Positions 33,140-46,750 of a stretch of DNA of 64,000 bases are shown here, piece by piece. Position 1 is the first letter of the stretch. Each line of letters begins with the position of its first letter. Made by a program: the position numbers and the translations under genes. A model generated the notes under the pieces. The model had not been told where the DNA came from, did not search any database, and saw nothing but the letters and a program-made list of their open reading frames with translations. The stretch is from Microstegium vimineum (taxonomy: Eukaryota; Streptophyta; Magnoliopsida; Poales; Poaceae). Location of the stretch: the NCBI GenBank assembly GCA_022036555.1, contig CM039134.1, positions 7,378,818 to 7,442,817 of the forward strand. The letters are read 5' to 3'.

Positions 33140-33626
33140 AGGTGGTCTGGCGTAGGGGCTCCGCCGTGCGGGCGCGGGTGCGGAGGCGCGCGGCGAGGGT
33201 GGAGGAGATCGGCATCGCGGTGGCTGGCGGTTCGCCGGTTGCCGGTCTCGCGGACGCGCGGCTAGGGCTAGGCGGCGCTAGGTGTCTGGTACTCTGGTGG
33301 TGAAAGAGCGCGGTGCAGGCGCCAGGCGGAGGCGGTTGTGACTTGTGAGAGTCGCGATCGCGATCGTGGGAAACCACTTTTATATCCAATTAAAGTCGAA
33401 TTGATTTAGATTTGACTAAATTTATATAAAAATACCATTAATAATGATGGTTTCAAATAAATAAATAAATAAAGTTAAAATATATTCATGATAAATCTAA
33501 CAGCACTTATTGATATCATAATATTAATATTTTTCTAAAAAAAGTTGATTAAAATAAAGATGGTTTGGCTTATTGGCACTTAGTGGGAGTTGAGTATGAT
33601 GTACTACGAAGCGCGTGGCGATGTAC
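33140..33626. other. 5' region of the WD40 gene
   Basis: GC-rich up to about 33370, then AT-rich. It is likely to hold the 5' untranslated region and promoter of the minus-strand WD40 gene. I see no clear TATA box. Open frames here lack domain signatures. Confidence 0.45.
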
Positions 33627-33629
33627 TAA

Positions 33630-34009
33630 GAATCTATAACAGTTCGCTAAACCCACCTGTTATCTTTTATTTTTTGGTAAAATTAAAAAAATCACCTCTC
33701 CAACAGTTTATCATCTTGGCAAATTTTAGTAACTTGGGAAATCTCCCCCCTCCACGCGCATCGACGACATACGTAGAGGTGGAAGGGCACATATTGATTT
33801 TGTTTCATTCTCAGGATTTCTAATGCAAGTTTGCCAGAGATGGAAGAATATAAAACTAATTTTGTTTCACTTTTAGGGTCTCTAATGTAGGTTTGTCAAA
33901 GATTTAGCAAACAATTATGTCAAACTTTTGGAGAGAGTCTATATATTCACTTGGCATATCAAATCATGATTTTTGCCCAGCGAATTTTGACAAATTGTTG
34001 GAAATGCTC
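33630..34009. mobile_element. MITE, Harbinger-like family C, copy 1 (380 bp)
   Basis: Worn left end (GAATCTATAACAGTT) and clearer right end (TTGTTGGAAATGCTC), flanked by TAA (33627-33629 and 34010-34012). The internal sequence, including CTCCACGCGCATCG and GTAGAGGTGGAAGG, is shared with the copy at 51000-51375. It lies about 490 bp upstream of the WD40 start codon. Confidence 0.75.
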
Positions 34010-34012
34010 TAA

Positions 34013-34349
34013 TAGTATAGTAAACTTTGAGATTACACCTAGTGATGTTAAAATAAAATGAGTGTAACATTACGAAATTTCGTGCGACAGAAGTGTTGGT
34101 GTTGGATTTGTTTTTTTAGAACTTCTTCATAATGATAAAAGTTTTGTTGACAAAGATGACATTATTAACGATGGGACGGGAGAAGGCGAGAGGTGAGATG
34201 AGCCTGTTAGTTTTGTTAGATGACTCGGGACCTGTATGGATTCTCAACTCGAAAGTTTAGTTGACTATAGGTGATGATTAAAATTTTAGACTACTTTAAC
34301 TCACTTACGTGATATAAAGTGATATAAAGTTTTATGGGATGGTTTAGAC
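34013..34349. other. Intergenic, no gene recognised
   Basis: About 340 bp of AT-rich sequence between two MITEs. Nothing I can identify. Confidence 0.4.
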
Positions 34350-34352
34350 TTA

Positions 34353-34691
34353 AAGGAGGTGTTTGGATCTAAAGTTTAGACCGTGTCGCATCAAACATTT
34401 AGATGGTAACTAGGAGGACTAAACATGAGCAAATTAAAAAACTAATTACATGGGAGTAAACTAATTAGCGAGACGAAACTATTAAGCGTAATTAATCCAT
34501 CATTAGCAAATATTTACTGTAGCATCACATTGCCAAATCATGGACTAATTAGACTTATTAGATTCATCTCACAAATTAGATTCAATCTGTGTAATGAGTT
34601 TTGTAATTAGTCTATATTTAATACTCTAAAATAGTGTCAAATATACGATGTGACGGGTATAAAGTTTAGACGTGCGGAACCAACCACCCTC
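34353..34691. mobile_element. MITE, GGTGTTTGGATC-type, about 339 bp
   Basis: The left end carries GGAGGTGTTTGGATCTAAAG and the right end GCGGAACCAACCACCCTC, an imperfect inverted pair. TTA flanks both sides (34350-34352 and 34692-34694). The interior contains ACTAATTACA and GAGACGAAACTATTAAGC strings common to this grass MITE type. The right-hand TTA is also the left duplication of the next MITE. Confidence 0.65.
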
Positions 34692-34694
34692 TTA

Positions 34695-35059
34695 GAGCAT
34701 CTCCAACGGTTTTGCAAATGTGCTTTGGATTCTTGTTTTTGCAAAAAAAAAAGTCTAAAAAAACTTCTATCCAACGGTTTGGCAAATAGGCTTTGCATTT
34801 TTGTTAACTTGACAATTTCCTGGTAAGAATTGACATATATGCCTAGCGGATCGCGCTTGACATTTTCTGCGCTCAACCAATTTTGGTAAACGTTAGTAAC
34901 AATTTCCACAATTTTGGTAATTGTCAAGTCAATTTTGTTAATTGTCAAGTTTTGTCAAACCGTTGGAGATTGACTCTTTTTATCTTTGTTATATTTATTT
35001 AGAATTTGGCAAACTCTCAAATTTGCTAATTTAAATATGCAAAACCGTTGGAGACGCTC
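34695..35059. mobile_element. MITE, Harbinger-like family A, copy 2 (365 bp)
   Basis: Ends are GAGCATCTCCAACGG and CCGTTGGAGACGCTC, flanked by TTA (34692-34694 and 35060-35062). The body closely matches the copy at 22833-23198, with small indels and substitutions. The two copies define one family active in this genome. Confidence 0.9.
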
Positions 35060-35062
35060 TTA

Positions 35063-35732
35063 GACCTCATGTTTAAAGCCTCGAGCTAAAGTAATCCAAC
35101 TAATAGTAATAGACCATGGGGCCCAAACAGAGTCTCACTGTGCCATCCATCCACCACTATAGGTCTGCAAGTGATACAGCATCAGATACGACGGAAGGTT
35201 TTTGCATACCTCGATGACTTGCAAAGTTGCAAATGACACATCACCATATCACACCGATTTCTCAAAGTTTATCAGCCTTGCTGTCAGTGAAAACCATGGA
35301 GCATGTTAATAATATAATTGTTTTACCCATCTGATCACATACAACAAGAGGCTTTTGCATCTCGGTGACCTGAGTTACCCCTCTGCCCATCTCAACAAAC
35401 ATCAAGGGCCAGGGCATGGTAGCAATGGAACAACAAATCCACATCCCCCGATGTCTCTCTTAGGTTAGCTTTCACATTGTTTACAAACTCTATGGTGTCT
35501 AAATCCTACAAAGAATGGATCAAGAACACCTTTTATATATACAACAGAACACCGGTTGCAACTGCACATGATCAGCAGGGGATGAGGAAGTATGCATCTA
35601 TATAACCTCTGTAGTTCCTTCTTTGGCCTGGTCAATAAAGAAAGGCCTTGCTGCCCGCACTCTTCCTTTTAGCAACTCACAAAAAATCGAGTTGTAAAAA
35701 GCTTTCCAGAAGGACCTCTGTTACACCAGGTG
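35063..35732. other. 3' flank of the glycine-rich membrane-protein gene
   Basis: About 670 bp; the part adjoining 35733 is probably the 3' untranslated region of the minus-strand gene. No supported open frame is present. Confidence 0.4.
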
Positions 35733-38700
35733 TCATGACTGCCAAAAGATGTTTGGGTCGTTGCTATATACCGCACGGTCTTGAATCTCTAAATTTGCAA
35801 CGTGCCAATCAACAAGCCTTGCTTGAATGCATTTCAATAGCATGAGTCCGGTTGGGAAGAGCCACCAACCGCTTTCATCCCTGGAAATATTTCATGACAG
35901 GTGGCTTAACTGCATATAACTCTTAGAAAATGATAGTGGACAGGCGAGGGAAATTATGCTTACGTTCCCAGGTTCCAGGGCTGCACGCTCGGGTGTGTTT
36001 TGGTTGACGACTTATAATGTACAAAACCACATATGCAAGCCACAAACCTAGAGATTAACAAGCCACAGGAGGTTATAGATGCATAACACTTGATAGAAAG
36101 AAACCATTCAATTGCTGCCATTCCGTGTAATAGATACCGATATAACATGGAAATGTAGGTGGGTGAAGAATACTTACGACATTGACCATTGAAGTTATGT
36201 TCCACAATGCATATACACGAGCAAGGCCTGCTGACCGCCTCGGTCCATGACTAAATAGAGCATTTATACCAGCAGGAAAAGGCGACAAAATCCCAAGAGG
36301 TAGAATAAACAAAACCAAGAGAACATCGGCCATAGAATATGAATACAGCTGAAGGAAAGTAAGCAAAACTAAGCTGAAATCTGCAAGAAGCAGTATTGAG
36401 ATTACCAGACCAACAAGATCCTGCAGTTAAGAACAACAAAACTAAGATTAGCACAAAATGAAGAATTGATTCATAATTATTATGTGGAAAAGAACAATGG
36501 CAGAGAAAGACCTGATGCCCAACTGGTTTTGAATTGTGCAAGATAAGAGAAAATGGGTAAAAGAAATCTCTCCTGTCTTTTAGCGTCCTTAGGCTATTAT
36601 TACTATCGAGAACTCCACCAGTGATCCTTTTGCGCATTAGAGCATCCTTAATCCTGGACTGACTTAGTTGAGTATCAGCAAGCATGTTTTGTGTTCTGCG
36701 CGGTGTAATAATAAGCCATCATAAATAATAATGATGATAAATGACACCAATAATAACAAACATAAAAACACATAATAACTCACGGCATGAGTTGCTCTGT
36801 TTTTACTCTAGGGCTTCCATCAGGTTCAGTAAGTGCAGCTTCTCCTTCAACAGCATAAACAAGAAGACCAAGTTGGCAGTACCCTAATGCTGTTTCTTGG
36901 AACCAGGCAAGATCAACGCGGATACCATTCTCAGCTAAAGAGGGATTTGCATGAGTGTCAAGCCAGTCGATGACCGGAAGAAACGTTACTTTCAGATTTC
37001 CCCAGCGAACTAAACGGAGCTGTGCATTCAATCCAGCTACAAGACGGTGCCATATCCACGAGGGAACAGCCTGTAACAGATATGGCATTAGTTCTTGAGA
37101 AAAAGTGTAAGGAAATGAACAGTTCAATTTGAAAGATTTTAAAATGATACCTGGCTCATAAGACTAGTAAGCACACTGTCACTATTAAGTGAAAACGGAG
37201 CCATGTAACTTCCATTGCCTCCAAAGATCAGATACATTGGAAACCTTTGACGAAGACGAGGTGGAAGATCAGACCTTTTTTCATCTCCCCCAAGGAAGAA
37301 ATCTAAATACCCTAGCATTAAATCTGGGGTTGCAGTCACCTAAGGATTGCAAAAGCAGAAATCAAATAAATGACAGGCTGGAAGATACTATTCCAGCTTT
37401 GGAAACAATAATGGACATAAACAGTATACAGTAGGCCAAACAGACACTAGAAACTATAAAAAGGATAATCAAGAGATGGTATACCTAAATCTGGATGTGA
37501 TTCTAGGGGGGCAAATAAATTTAGTGACAAGAATTTAGATTTGTAGACCATATTAGTAACAACACAGTAACCCTTGCTTCTACTCAAAGTAGCATGTTTG
37601 AGAGTACCATTTCCAATCATGTAAGTTTTGGAGGCCCCCTTCAGCTAATAACTAAATATTTTTTACTACTTTTACTAGTATAGGTACTCCCAGTGTGCAA
37701 GCAGCACCGTAAGGATCCAACTTTAAGAGCTTGAAGTGTCCTAAAATTTATGAGCAAGACCAAGAGCTTTAAAGATATTTGAATTTTCTGAGAAACCAAG
37801 TCAACCTTGAGGCCTTCATACAGTGCACGTGAACGGCAAGACCTTAAGCATGAATGATCATATTCAGAGCGAACAAATTCACGAAGTCTCTGTAATTTCT
37901 TTCTCCTACGCCACTGCTGCCATGACCAAGCCAGGGGGTAGGCAAGTATACAGAGGATACTGTAAATAGATCCTTCCCACCACTGATAAGCTGCAAGGGT
38001 GTTTATCTCATCGACAAATCTATTAAATGCATCTTCATATCTGACAACAAAGAGAGCAAAATTAGAAAACCATTTCAAGTATTTCTGATAGTACTTCCTA
38101 CAGGCAGATTAAAATGGTTATTTGACTCAAAAGAGTGACTCGACAGAGCTTAAGGGTGGTAAAAGAAAAGGACCACAAAGGTTGGATCTGATTGAGTATT
38201 ATCAAAGTTCACTTGTGAACAAGCACACATACACAATCTCTGTTATTTCTTCTGGCGGACTGTGTGGGAGATGCCAAGGTTCACTGAAGGTGTTGGGACC
38301 CATGAAATGCATCCTGTGTACATGACCATGTGACTCTTCAGCCCTATTAGTTTCGATGACCTGTAATTATCAAAAAAAATTATCAGAATTCAGGAGGCGC
38401 ATGGCATTTAAGATGTGAGCTATGCAGAAAAGGTATGAAGAACCTCATTTAGTGATTCTAGGAAGGGAAAGGAATGATCAATTTGGGACCCTTGCTGCGT
38501 TGGTGCTGGCCCAGGTAACTCATCAGTGCCAACAAACTTCATACGAGCAACACTTAAAACAAGAGCTAACAAGATAAGAAGGCCTGAAAGAAGTAAACCA
38601 AATAGCCAAGGTCCCCCAAAAGTATATATTAACTCCTCCAGAGCTGTATAACAGTGAGGCATGCGATATCTGTCAGACATGCATCTGTAGGGACATGGAG

Positions 38701-41700
38701 TTTCAGCAACACCTCCTGGAAAATGTAAGCAAAGTAATTTCAAGTGAAGTAACACAAGTGTCTGAATTACCTAGGCAGTACAAGAATCTACAAATTTAGA
38801 AGAAATATGAAAGGATATAAACCAAATCCATCCGAAAGCATGAAAATGAAAAACTATGGTATTTTCGGTGGGGGGAAGCCAGCAACTTATAGAAACTTAA
38901 ATCAAATTATGTTCGCATGTAGCAGTTCCACTTTATATGTATTATGGTGGCAGTTAGGGTTGAGAAGGAGAAAGGGGGGCGACAGGGGGCCTTGCCCACG
39001 GCCAAGCAAGAGAGAACTTCTAATTCCTGCTTGATTAGATTGATACATCTCCTCTCCTTGTATTGAGGCTTACTTGACCCTAAGGAAGAAACCATTTTCT
39101 CTAATTATAACACTAATGGACTATACTGCCAACCCAAGCCCAATAGGCCCATGGCATACGCCTCTAACATATGGTGGTGGTTAGGGTTGAGGGAGAGAGA
39201 GCAAGAGTGAACTTCTAATTCCTGCTTGATTAGATTGATACATCTCCTCTCCTTATATAGAGAGGCTTACATGACCCCTGAGGAAGAAACCCTTATCTCT
39301 ATTTAACCCTAACACTATTGGGCTATATTGCCAACCCAGGTAAATAGAAAGAATTACCTCGGACATTTATGTATATAGCACGGTGAGGGAGTTCACCCGA
39401 AGGGCATGTAAAGCATAAAGATTTAGAAGATCCAGTAACATTTTTGTATGTTCCAATAGGGCATTCCTGCAATTATGCAAAAAAAAAAACAATTACCACG
39501 TCATAAAGTGGCACTGGAGTTACGTGGCCACTGGCCACTCCAGAACTAAGGGAAATAATAATTATGCAATTATTCAATATTCACCAAACCAAAAAAAAAT
39601 AAAGCAATATATTAAACACTATCATGATATGGAACATTAAGATAGGTCGTTTTGTGTATGAACCAACCAAACTTCACTGCTTATGGGATGCAACAGATAT
39701 AGGGTAGAACGTGTTTGGAACATATAAATAAGTTATACCTTGCAAAATGTTCCATAAAGACCCTTTGGGCAAGCTTTTCCTGTGACCGTTCCATTGCCAC
39801 CAGAATATCCCAGCCCTTTGCTGACTCCTCCACTGTATAATACATAGTTAGTATACGAACAATATATAAACATAACTCAAACCATTACAGTAACGCCAGA
39901 CATTTTAGTGGCTACATCTGATGAAAGGAAAATTTAGAAAATTAAAACTAAGCTATATCGTTCACATCACTTCTCAACTGTTCTCCAGTATAAGATGAAA
40001 CGACTCCAACAGCCAACAAGCCAATGAAAGGGGGGAAAAGGACAAATAAAAAATCTGCAAGACAATGGCACCATCCATAAAGTTGATAAGGCAGAAGAGC
40101 CCCTAATTAAAAGTTCCAACAATCAAGGAATATACTATAAAATTGTGTTTCATCTTTTCCTTGGTTTTTCCCTCATAATGTCAATTGTGAACTGTGTCAT
40201 ACTAATCAAATAAGACTGGATATGAATAGCAGTCAAAAACATGATTAAATTCGAAGTAAAATGCAGAAGTTTATAGATAGTGCTGGTACAGCATGAAATG
40301 ACCAAAAACAGCACATTAATCTTCTATAAATTATAATACAAATACTAGAGAAAGGATCAGACAAGACCTTGTAAGTATTGATCCCTTAACAGCTGCAACA
40401 GGCACATACTCATCTCCAGTAGGAATGTTAGACCAATGGAAATGAATCCTTCCCCCTCCACCTCCACCACTACCAGCACTTCCGAAGCCACCAACACTTG
40501 AGAGGACAGAGCTTTCAGCTAAGGACAAAGTGCGCACAAATAGAAGAATTGTGCCCCCAGAACCACCACCAGGTCCTCCAACAGAGCCATTAGCATAGCT
40601 GCCACCATTTGATTCTACTGAACCATAGAGGGCAAGAGTTGGCAAAGAATACTCCCATGAGCCCATCACTGGAGAGCAGTTACAAAAACATTTAAAAGAC
40701 AATATTAAGACATGCTATGAGCCAAAAAAATGAGGACAATTGGAGCATATGTGGTACCTATTATACCCCCACCAGCTGTGGACAGCTCGGTAGAGTCATT
40801 CCCACTGCCGCTGCCAAGTTCACAAGGTAGATCAGCATTGCCATAGATAGCTCCACCCTCAGCATGGTTTCCCTTATAAAGACCATCCCCGCCTTTGCCA
40901 CCATGTCCACCACCACCACAAATACCGCTGATTAACATTTCTCCTTGTCCTACTCCAGTTCGACAGCCTAAATTTAAAGGGATCATCTCAAAATGAAGAA
41001 ATAGCAACCATACAGACATATGGACACACAGGCATTTTTAAGCATCATGGAAAATATAAAAAGTTACCGTGTTACTCTTAAGCCAAAGAAGTAACATTAA
41101 GAACCACATATAAAATGGAAAGAGCAAGGAGATGTTATTAAAGTTTAACATTATATAGATTATAGAGTAACTCCTCTAAACAACAATATAGCTATCTATG
41201 CTTCTCTTATCTAGTTGAAATATAAGCACTTTTCTGCCAAAAATATTATATCATGACATGCCAATAGGCTAGGTGAATGCTGCTCATCATTGTTGAAAAC
41301 TTGAAATATGTCCACTATAAATAGTTTAATGGTCTTAGTGGGTGTGCCGCTCTCTTTGCTTAGAAAAAGATTGGCAGGAACTCTGAACTCTAATGGCTAA
41401 GCTAATGACATGAGCCTTCAGAGGGATCCAAGCTATCCCTTGGTCCCATAAGTTAGAACTGCAGGCAAGATGCAACAAGCCAACATAGAATTCCTTTAAA
41501 AGTATAAAACTAACAAATTACCCAAGCCTGATGCGCTGATGGTTCCAGATGTATGCACAGTGACACTTCTTGCCCTATTGAAATGAATTACAGTTCCTTG
41601 TATGAGACCCCAGACATCAATATCTTCAACACGGCATACCTAAATAGGAGAAGATACCATAAGCTGCATCTTATGAGAGAATCTACCTGGGAGCTGCATG

Positions 41701-44700
41701 GGAGTGTTCAAAAATTGAGTGTACCTGAAGGGTAAATGACAATGAAGAATTTAGATTGCAATCTTCTGGTGGATGTATTATTTCCACAGGACAGCTATCA
41801 GCTTCACAATTCAGCTTTGGGGCCCTATATAGATGCACAAGAGCTCATTAATGAGCAAAAAGATTTCCAACATAGAAAATAGGGAAAATAATGTCTCTAT
41901 GTGATAGCTGAAGGTGAAAGTATTTACACATCATCGCTACTTCTGTTTCCAAGTGGGCCCCGTAAAACAGAACCAGGTCCAACCTACAAAATGAATATTT
42001 ATCACTATTCTTTCTTTAACTGGTCACAGAAGCGAAAAAAGAACATAATACCTCATGTGACCATATATTGGACATTCAATCCAGGTAGTTTAAAATTTGA
42101 ATTGCAAGTACAGGAAAAACACATCAACAATATAGCATGACACAGCAGACAGCACGCAAGACAACAATATGACAGTCATCAAAGCAGTATAATTATTGTT
42201 TAGATACACTTAAAATAAGTGGACGCATATCACATATGACTGTATGAACCATCACAATTAGCATTGCTATAGAAATGACCTGTACTGCATCTTTGGTTTG
42301 ACTAGAGCAGTGCAACACTGTAGAGTTCAAAATGTGAATCACTATGCAATGAACTACGAACTATTGCCGCAATAAACAAATACATCAGAAAGGTGATGGC
42401 TAAAAAAGGCACTGATGCTGATAAGCCTATATATCATACTTTTATGCTGTAGAACAGTGAAAGAATAAGGCGTTGTGCTTCAATTGTGTCTCCGTCCCCA
42501 GACAAATTCAGGAGACCTTGGCCACGTACTCCAAGATTAGCATTAGAGTGTATCACAGATGATTCCTGAAACATATGAGCAATAGTTATGCATACTGAGC
42601 CCAAGCAGCAAAATAGAAAAACAGTAATTAACATTGGACCAACTAGAAACCTTCAGAACTATTAGGTTGCTAGCATCCAACAAAGAAGTTGCAACTATCG
42701 AATCTCCACCGCCATCAATTTCCATTCTGGAGTTCCACATAAGGAGCATCTTTACAGACATTCTCAAAGCTCCGAACACCTGGGCAAAAAATCAAGTTAA
42801 AGCGCAATAATTTGTACATATAAAGCAGATACAAAGTAGGTGATAATTGAATATCACAAGAAACCAACAGGAACAAAAATACCTTGATTGTTGAGTCGCT
42901 CATAAGAAGCTCCTCAGCCATCAGTTCAAACTCCGAGTATGGATAACGAGTGAGACCAAAAGTTAGAATAGCACCAGAAAGAAGGCTAAGTTGCCCTTCG
43001 ACCTGAAAATTACAAATAAGTCCCATACTTCAGATTTTAGAAAGAAAAATCCACAATAGGCTTGTGTCTCATTACAGAAAATGCACCCTGCATGGCTTAT
43101 GCAAATTATATGTGACATTTATTAAAGGAGATGTAAAGAGCTTCAGTTATAACAGAGCACAAAAAATAAATAGAACATCAAGGCTCCAGTAGGTATAGCC
43201 ATATAGTATCAGATTTGAAATATAAAATAGTTGAGGTTTCTTTTTTGTTTGATATTATATAAGAACATCACATCTACACTTTCGTACTTTGATTGTGAAC
43301 ACCACATGCACCTCCGTGATTCGCCATTGAGACATTGTCACATTGATTTGTACAGAGTATGCTTACAACCAAAATGCATATATGTATTCATATTTCATAA
43401 AGGACATATAATTTGACGATAAACTTTAGAGCAGGAAAACATAAGACTATAGACCTTGACAAGACAATGTCAGAAAAAAACAATTAAATGTTACTAAAGA
43501 CATCATGGTTGGTAGAGTGTTAATCAAGATAGCATTACAAAGTCACATACCTGAACACGACTCCAGAGCAAGGGGACAGCAACTTTGGCACGATTTCTTA
43601 CAAAAACATTTGTCCACAGTGGTTGATTTGGAAACTCTAAAAGAAGAGTGTCTGTCTGTGTACTCAAATTGTTGTTGCTAACAATAAGACTCTTTGGTAC
43701 TGCTTCATAAAGAGTTCCAGCAGCTCCTGCATTATCTGGACAGCCTGAACTCCCTCCCCCTGAAAAAGATGATAGACATTAATTTCAAACAAAATAAACA
43801 ATAAGGTCATCTACTCATCTTAACAATAGCTTCAGACGTGTGCTGGGTATCACTAGAAAATTACCAAGAGTACGAGTTTCATGGCACACATTTCACATAT
43901 GGAGGCCTAAGAGTTAGTAAAGAGGAACAGTACAATGCCTCTATAGATAACTAAAAAATATTTTCTTGTCATAATACAGATAGCACATAGCATGCAGATC
44001 TCCCACCAATGTAGAACTATTAAACCTAAATCACAAGAATACAAGAGAAAAGGAGAAGTAGAGATCAATTCTGAGGGGATCCCAGATGGCTTTAGAAAGA
44101 AACAACAGCATACAGCCAAATGTAAAATAACAAGACTGGTAACCATAAAGTGAAACAGATGGTAAAGAGTTATATGCATATTTGATCTTTCTACGTGCGG
44201 TTCTTCCAAAATGATAATTGTTAACACTAAAAAACGAAAATCAGTGTGAACTTAGAGAAAGTTACCGTGAACAAAAATCTGGGTGTCATCATGTCTACTA
44301 AAAACGTTAATGGAAACTCGCCCTCCACCTCCCCCAGCCAAACCATCACCCCCAGAGGCACTGATCTTGCCACCACCATGCCTGTTGCCAGCAGACAATA
44401 AGAAGAGATGAAAACTGCAATAGTTTACTAAATATTCTGAAGTATAAAATATTATAAATTTATAATAAGATCCTGAAGTACAAAATATTATAAATTTATA
44501 ATAAGCACTAAGCAGATCTACAACAAAGCAAACTTGCAAATGAACAGAAATTCCTGCACTGCCCCTTTTCTTACGAACTATTGCTTGACTCACTCACCAA
44601 TTAAGCATGTGCATCATTTATCTACTCTCAATCAACCCATGAGGGTGATCCTATCTTACCCTAACTTTCTATGCAGAGAAATTCTAAAATCCTGGTGATT

Positions 44701-46032
44701 CAACAGAACTAAGTTTCAAAGCATAGCATCAAACTGACAGTAACAACATTGACCCTAGGCTTCCCAAAAATACTAGAAACATGGATTTGCAATTTAGAAA
44801 TCTGAGAATTGTTTTTTCTTACTTCAGTACATCAAATAAATGAACTAATGTGCCCTAAATGCATGCATATCTGCAAGGGGAAAATAGTGGTCTTCATCTA
44901 CTGCCTCTAAACTGCAGGACCTATCAATCAAGAATGCCTATTATGGCTAGTTCATTTAAACTGCAGGACCTATCAATCAAGCTGTTCTTCTGGACTTCAG
45001 TTGGTACATGTTTTCCAAACTCCTACTTAATTTCACTATCTTTCATACCAATTTATTCTGCTGGTCTTCTCAATTGGCAACTGTTTTCCAAATTCTACTG
45101 AACTAAGCTTGCATTCCCATCGCAGAAGTCAGTTCACTTAGCATAACGAAAGCAAAACAGAATTAAAACCATTCCACAAACACTCACATTGATGAAGCCT
45201 TTATAAAGATGCTCCCCCCAGAACCACCTCCGCCCTTCTCGTTGCTAACCCCACCGTCGGCGAGCACTGTGCCATTCATGACCAGCTCATCAGCAAACAG
45301 CCACACGATGCCACCACCAGCACCACCATAGTCCTTCTCAACGCTGGTTGAGCCCCCTTTGCTCCCGTAGCTCCAGGGGGTTTCGAGGTCAGACCACGCA
45401 TAGGCATCACCGCCCCATGAATCCTCCTGCGTCTGCCCTTCCTTGACGTAGCAGCTGGCGCCACGGCCACCGTGCCCGCCACCGTCGCCGTGCGTCCCCG
45501 TGGGAACGCCACTGGTCCGGTCAGGCGGATCGCCAGAGAGCGCGGTGGTGTTCACAACGACCGTATCGGCGACCGTGATGTTGGTGGCAACCAGCGAGAC
45601 CCTGCCGGCTATGACGCGCACGCCGCGGCTGAGGCGCACCTCGCCAGAGAGATTGACCAATATAACGCACCCCTGCTTCTCGCAGGTCAGGGAGGCGCCA
45701 GAGAGGAGCACGAGGCTCCCGTTCCCCGTGATGTGGACGTCGCCGGCCAGCTCCACCTCCTCGGAGACCTCGCAGCGCGTGAGGAAGTCCCCCTTCCCGT
45801 GGAGGTCCCCCTCACAGGTCGCCGTCGGCGACGCCGGGTCCGGGGGCGGGAGCGGGGGCGACGGCGGCGAGTAGTCGTGCCACGTCAGGATCGAGTACGG
45901 GTCCGGGTCCGCCCGATCTGACGCCTCCGCCCCGCCGCCCCGGCTAAGGCCGGCGTTTCCGAGGACAGCGCCGAGCAGCAGCCAGAGTCGGAAATTGAGG
46001 AGGGGGGAGATGCCAGGCCATAGAGCGTTCAT
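35733..46032 (-). CDS. Large glycine-rich multi-pass membrane protein, 22 exons
   Basis: Minus-strand exons: 46032-45188, 44381-44266, 43759-43551, 43002-42883, 42779-42651, 42565-42440, 41983-41928, 41824-41725, 41639-41522, 40967-40758, 40668-40368, 39832-39739, 39466-39358, 38715-38444, 38360-38233, 38040-37806, 37339-37151, 37070-36784, 36695-36512, 36420-36178, exon 21, 35880-35733. GT-AG ends and phases agree except at exon 20/21. The product is about 1,433-1,447 residues: signal peptide, long Gly-rich blocks (GGGGSGGSIFIKASS), a Cys-rich stretch (CPIGTYKNVTGSSKSLCFTC), then hydrophobic segments near residues 878-900, 1002-1019, 1277-1300, 1307-1330 and two later. It resembles a conserved plant family annotated as glycine-rich protein (Arabidopsis AT5G11700 and AT4G32920, from memory); function unknown. 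For exon 21, acceptor TAG before 36047 fits the family but gives one base too many. Acceptor AAG before 36088 keeps frame and adds about 14 residues. Confidence 0.85.
38944..39340. repeat. Intronic direct repeat, two diverged copies
   Basis: Two copies of a segment containing GTTAGGGTTGAG, AGAACTTCTAATTCCTGCTT or its near match, and GATTGATACATCTCCTCTCC lie at about 38944-39135 and 39173-39340, inside the intron between exons 13 and 14 of the large gene. They are probably remnants of a retroelement, not classified. Confidence 0.65.
44440..44511. repeat. Intronic tandem duplication, about 36 bp x 2
   Basis: Two nearly identical adjacent units containing AAATATTATAAATTTATAAT, in intron 1 of the large membrane-protein gene. 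A second short direct repeat (AAACTGCAGGACCTATCAAT) occurs near 44909 and 44958 in the same intron. Confidence 0.8.
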
Positions 46033-46551
46033 CAGATTCCAGGCTCTAGGTTTCTAAGCACAGTGGTTTCGGACACCGCGCCGGCGATAGCGGCGGCGGC
46101 GGGTGTTCCGGGGTTGGGTTTGGTGTCGATTTGGGTTTTTAGCTCATTCCCCTTTTCGATTTCGATTTTGCTCCCTTTCTCTCGCGCAATTTGATGTTGG
46201 ATTTTGGAGGGGAAGAGTGTGGAGGGAGAAGGTGTTCCGGCGTTGGATTCGCCTCTAGATTCGTAAAGTAGGTGCCGGGCGGGGTTCGCTCGCGTATGTG
46301 GAGTGTGGTAGAGACAAGTGGAGCACGAGCGGCCGGTTTTTTCTCCTTGTCTGATGTTCTTATAAAATTTACTGCCCTCACATTTTGTCCCGGTTAAGCC
46401 GCGCTTGTCCTTCGTGTAGTTTTTCTCTCAAAGACAGTTAATCCACACCCAAACAAAATCTATTTCAGCAAGAAAGGAGCATCCCTTAATAAAAAAAAAG
46501 GAGCATCCCTATCAAACAGCGGTAGGGTTCAAGACAAACTAGAAATGTTTA
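46033..46551. other. 5' region of the glycine-rich membrane-protein gene
   Basis: Upstream of the ATG at 46032 on the minus strand. The first ~350 bp are mixed to GC-rich and likely include the 5' untranslated region and promoter. No clear TATA box was found. Confidence 0.45.
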
Positions 46552-46750
46552 TTACTCACTATGTCCATGAAAAAATCAACTTCTAAAATTCGTGTTAGGC
46601 AAACTTTTTTAACTTTCATCAATTTTATAGAAAAAAAAATAACAAACATCTATGACATAAAATAAAACACCATATAAAAATATATTCTATGATAAAACTA
46701 ATCATACTAATTGTATATCATAAATTTTAATATTTTTATAGAAATTCAGT
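46552..46750. mobile_element. Degenerate Stowaway-like MITE
   Basis: The left end reads TACTCACTATGTCCATGAAA, a diverged Stowaway terminus, and is followed by AT-rich sequence of the usual kind (ATAAAACTAATCATAC). The right terminus is worn. Confidence 0.5.

Noticed and set aside
45472..45921. Plus-strand ORFs over exon 1 of the glycine-rich membrane-protein gene
   Set aside because: They mirror the minus-strand coding exon, which has a signal peptide, Gly-rich blocks and consistent splice phases.
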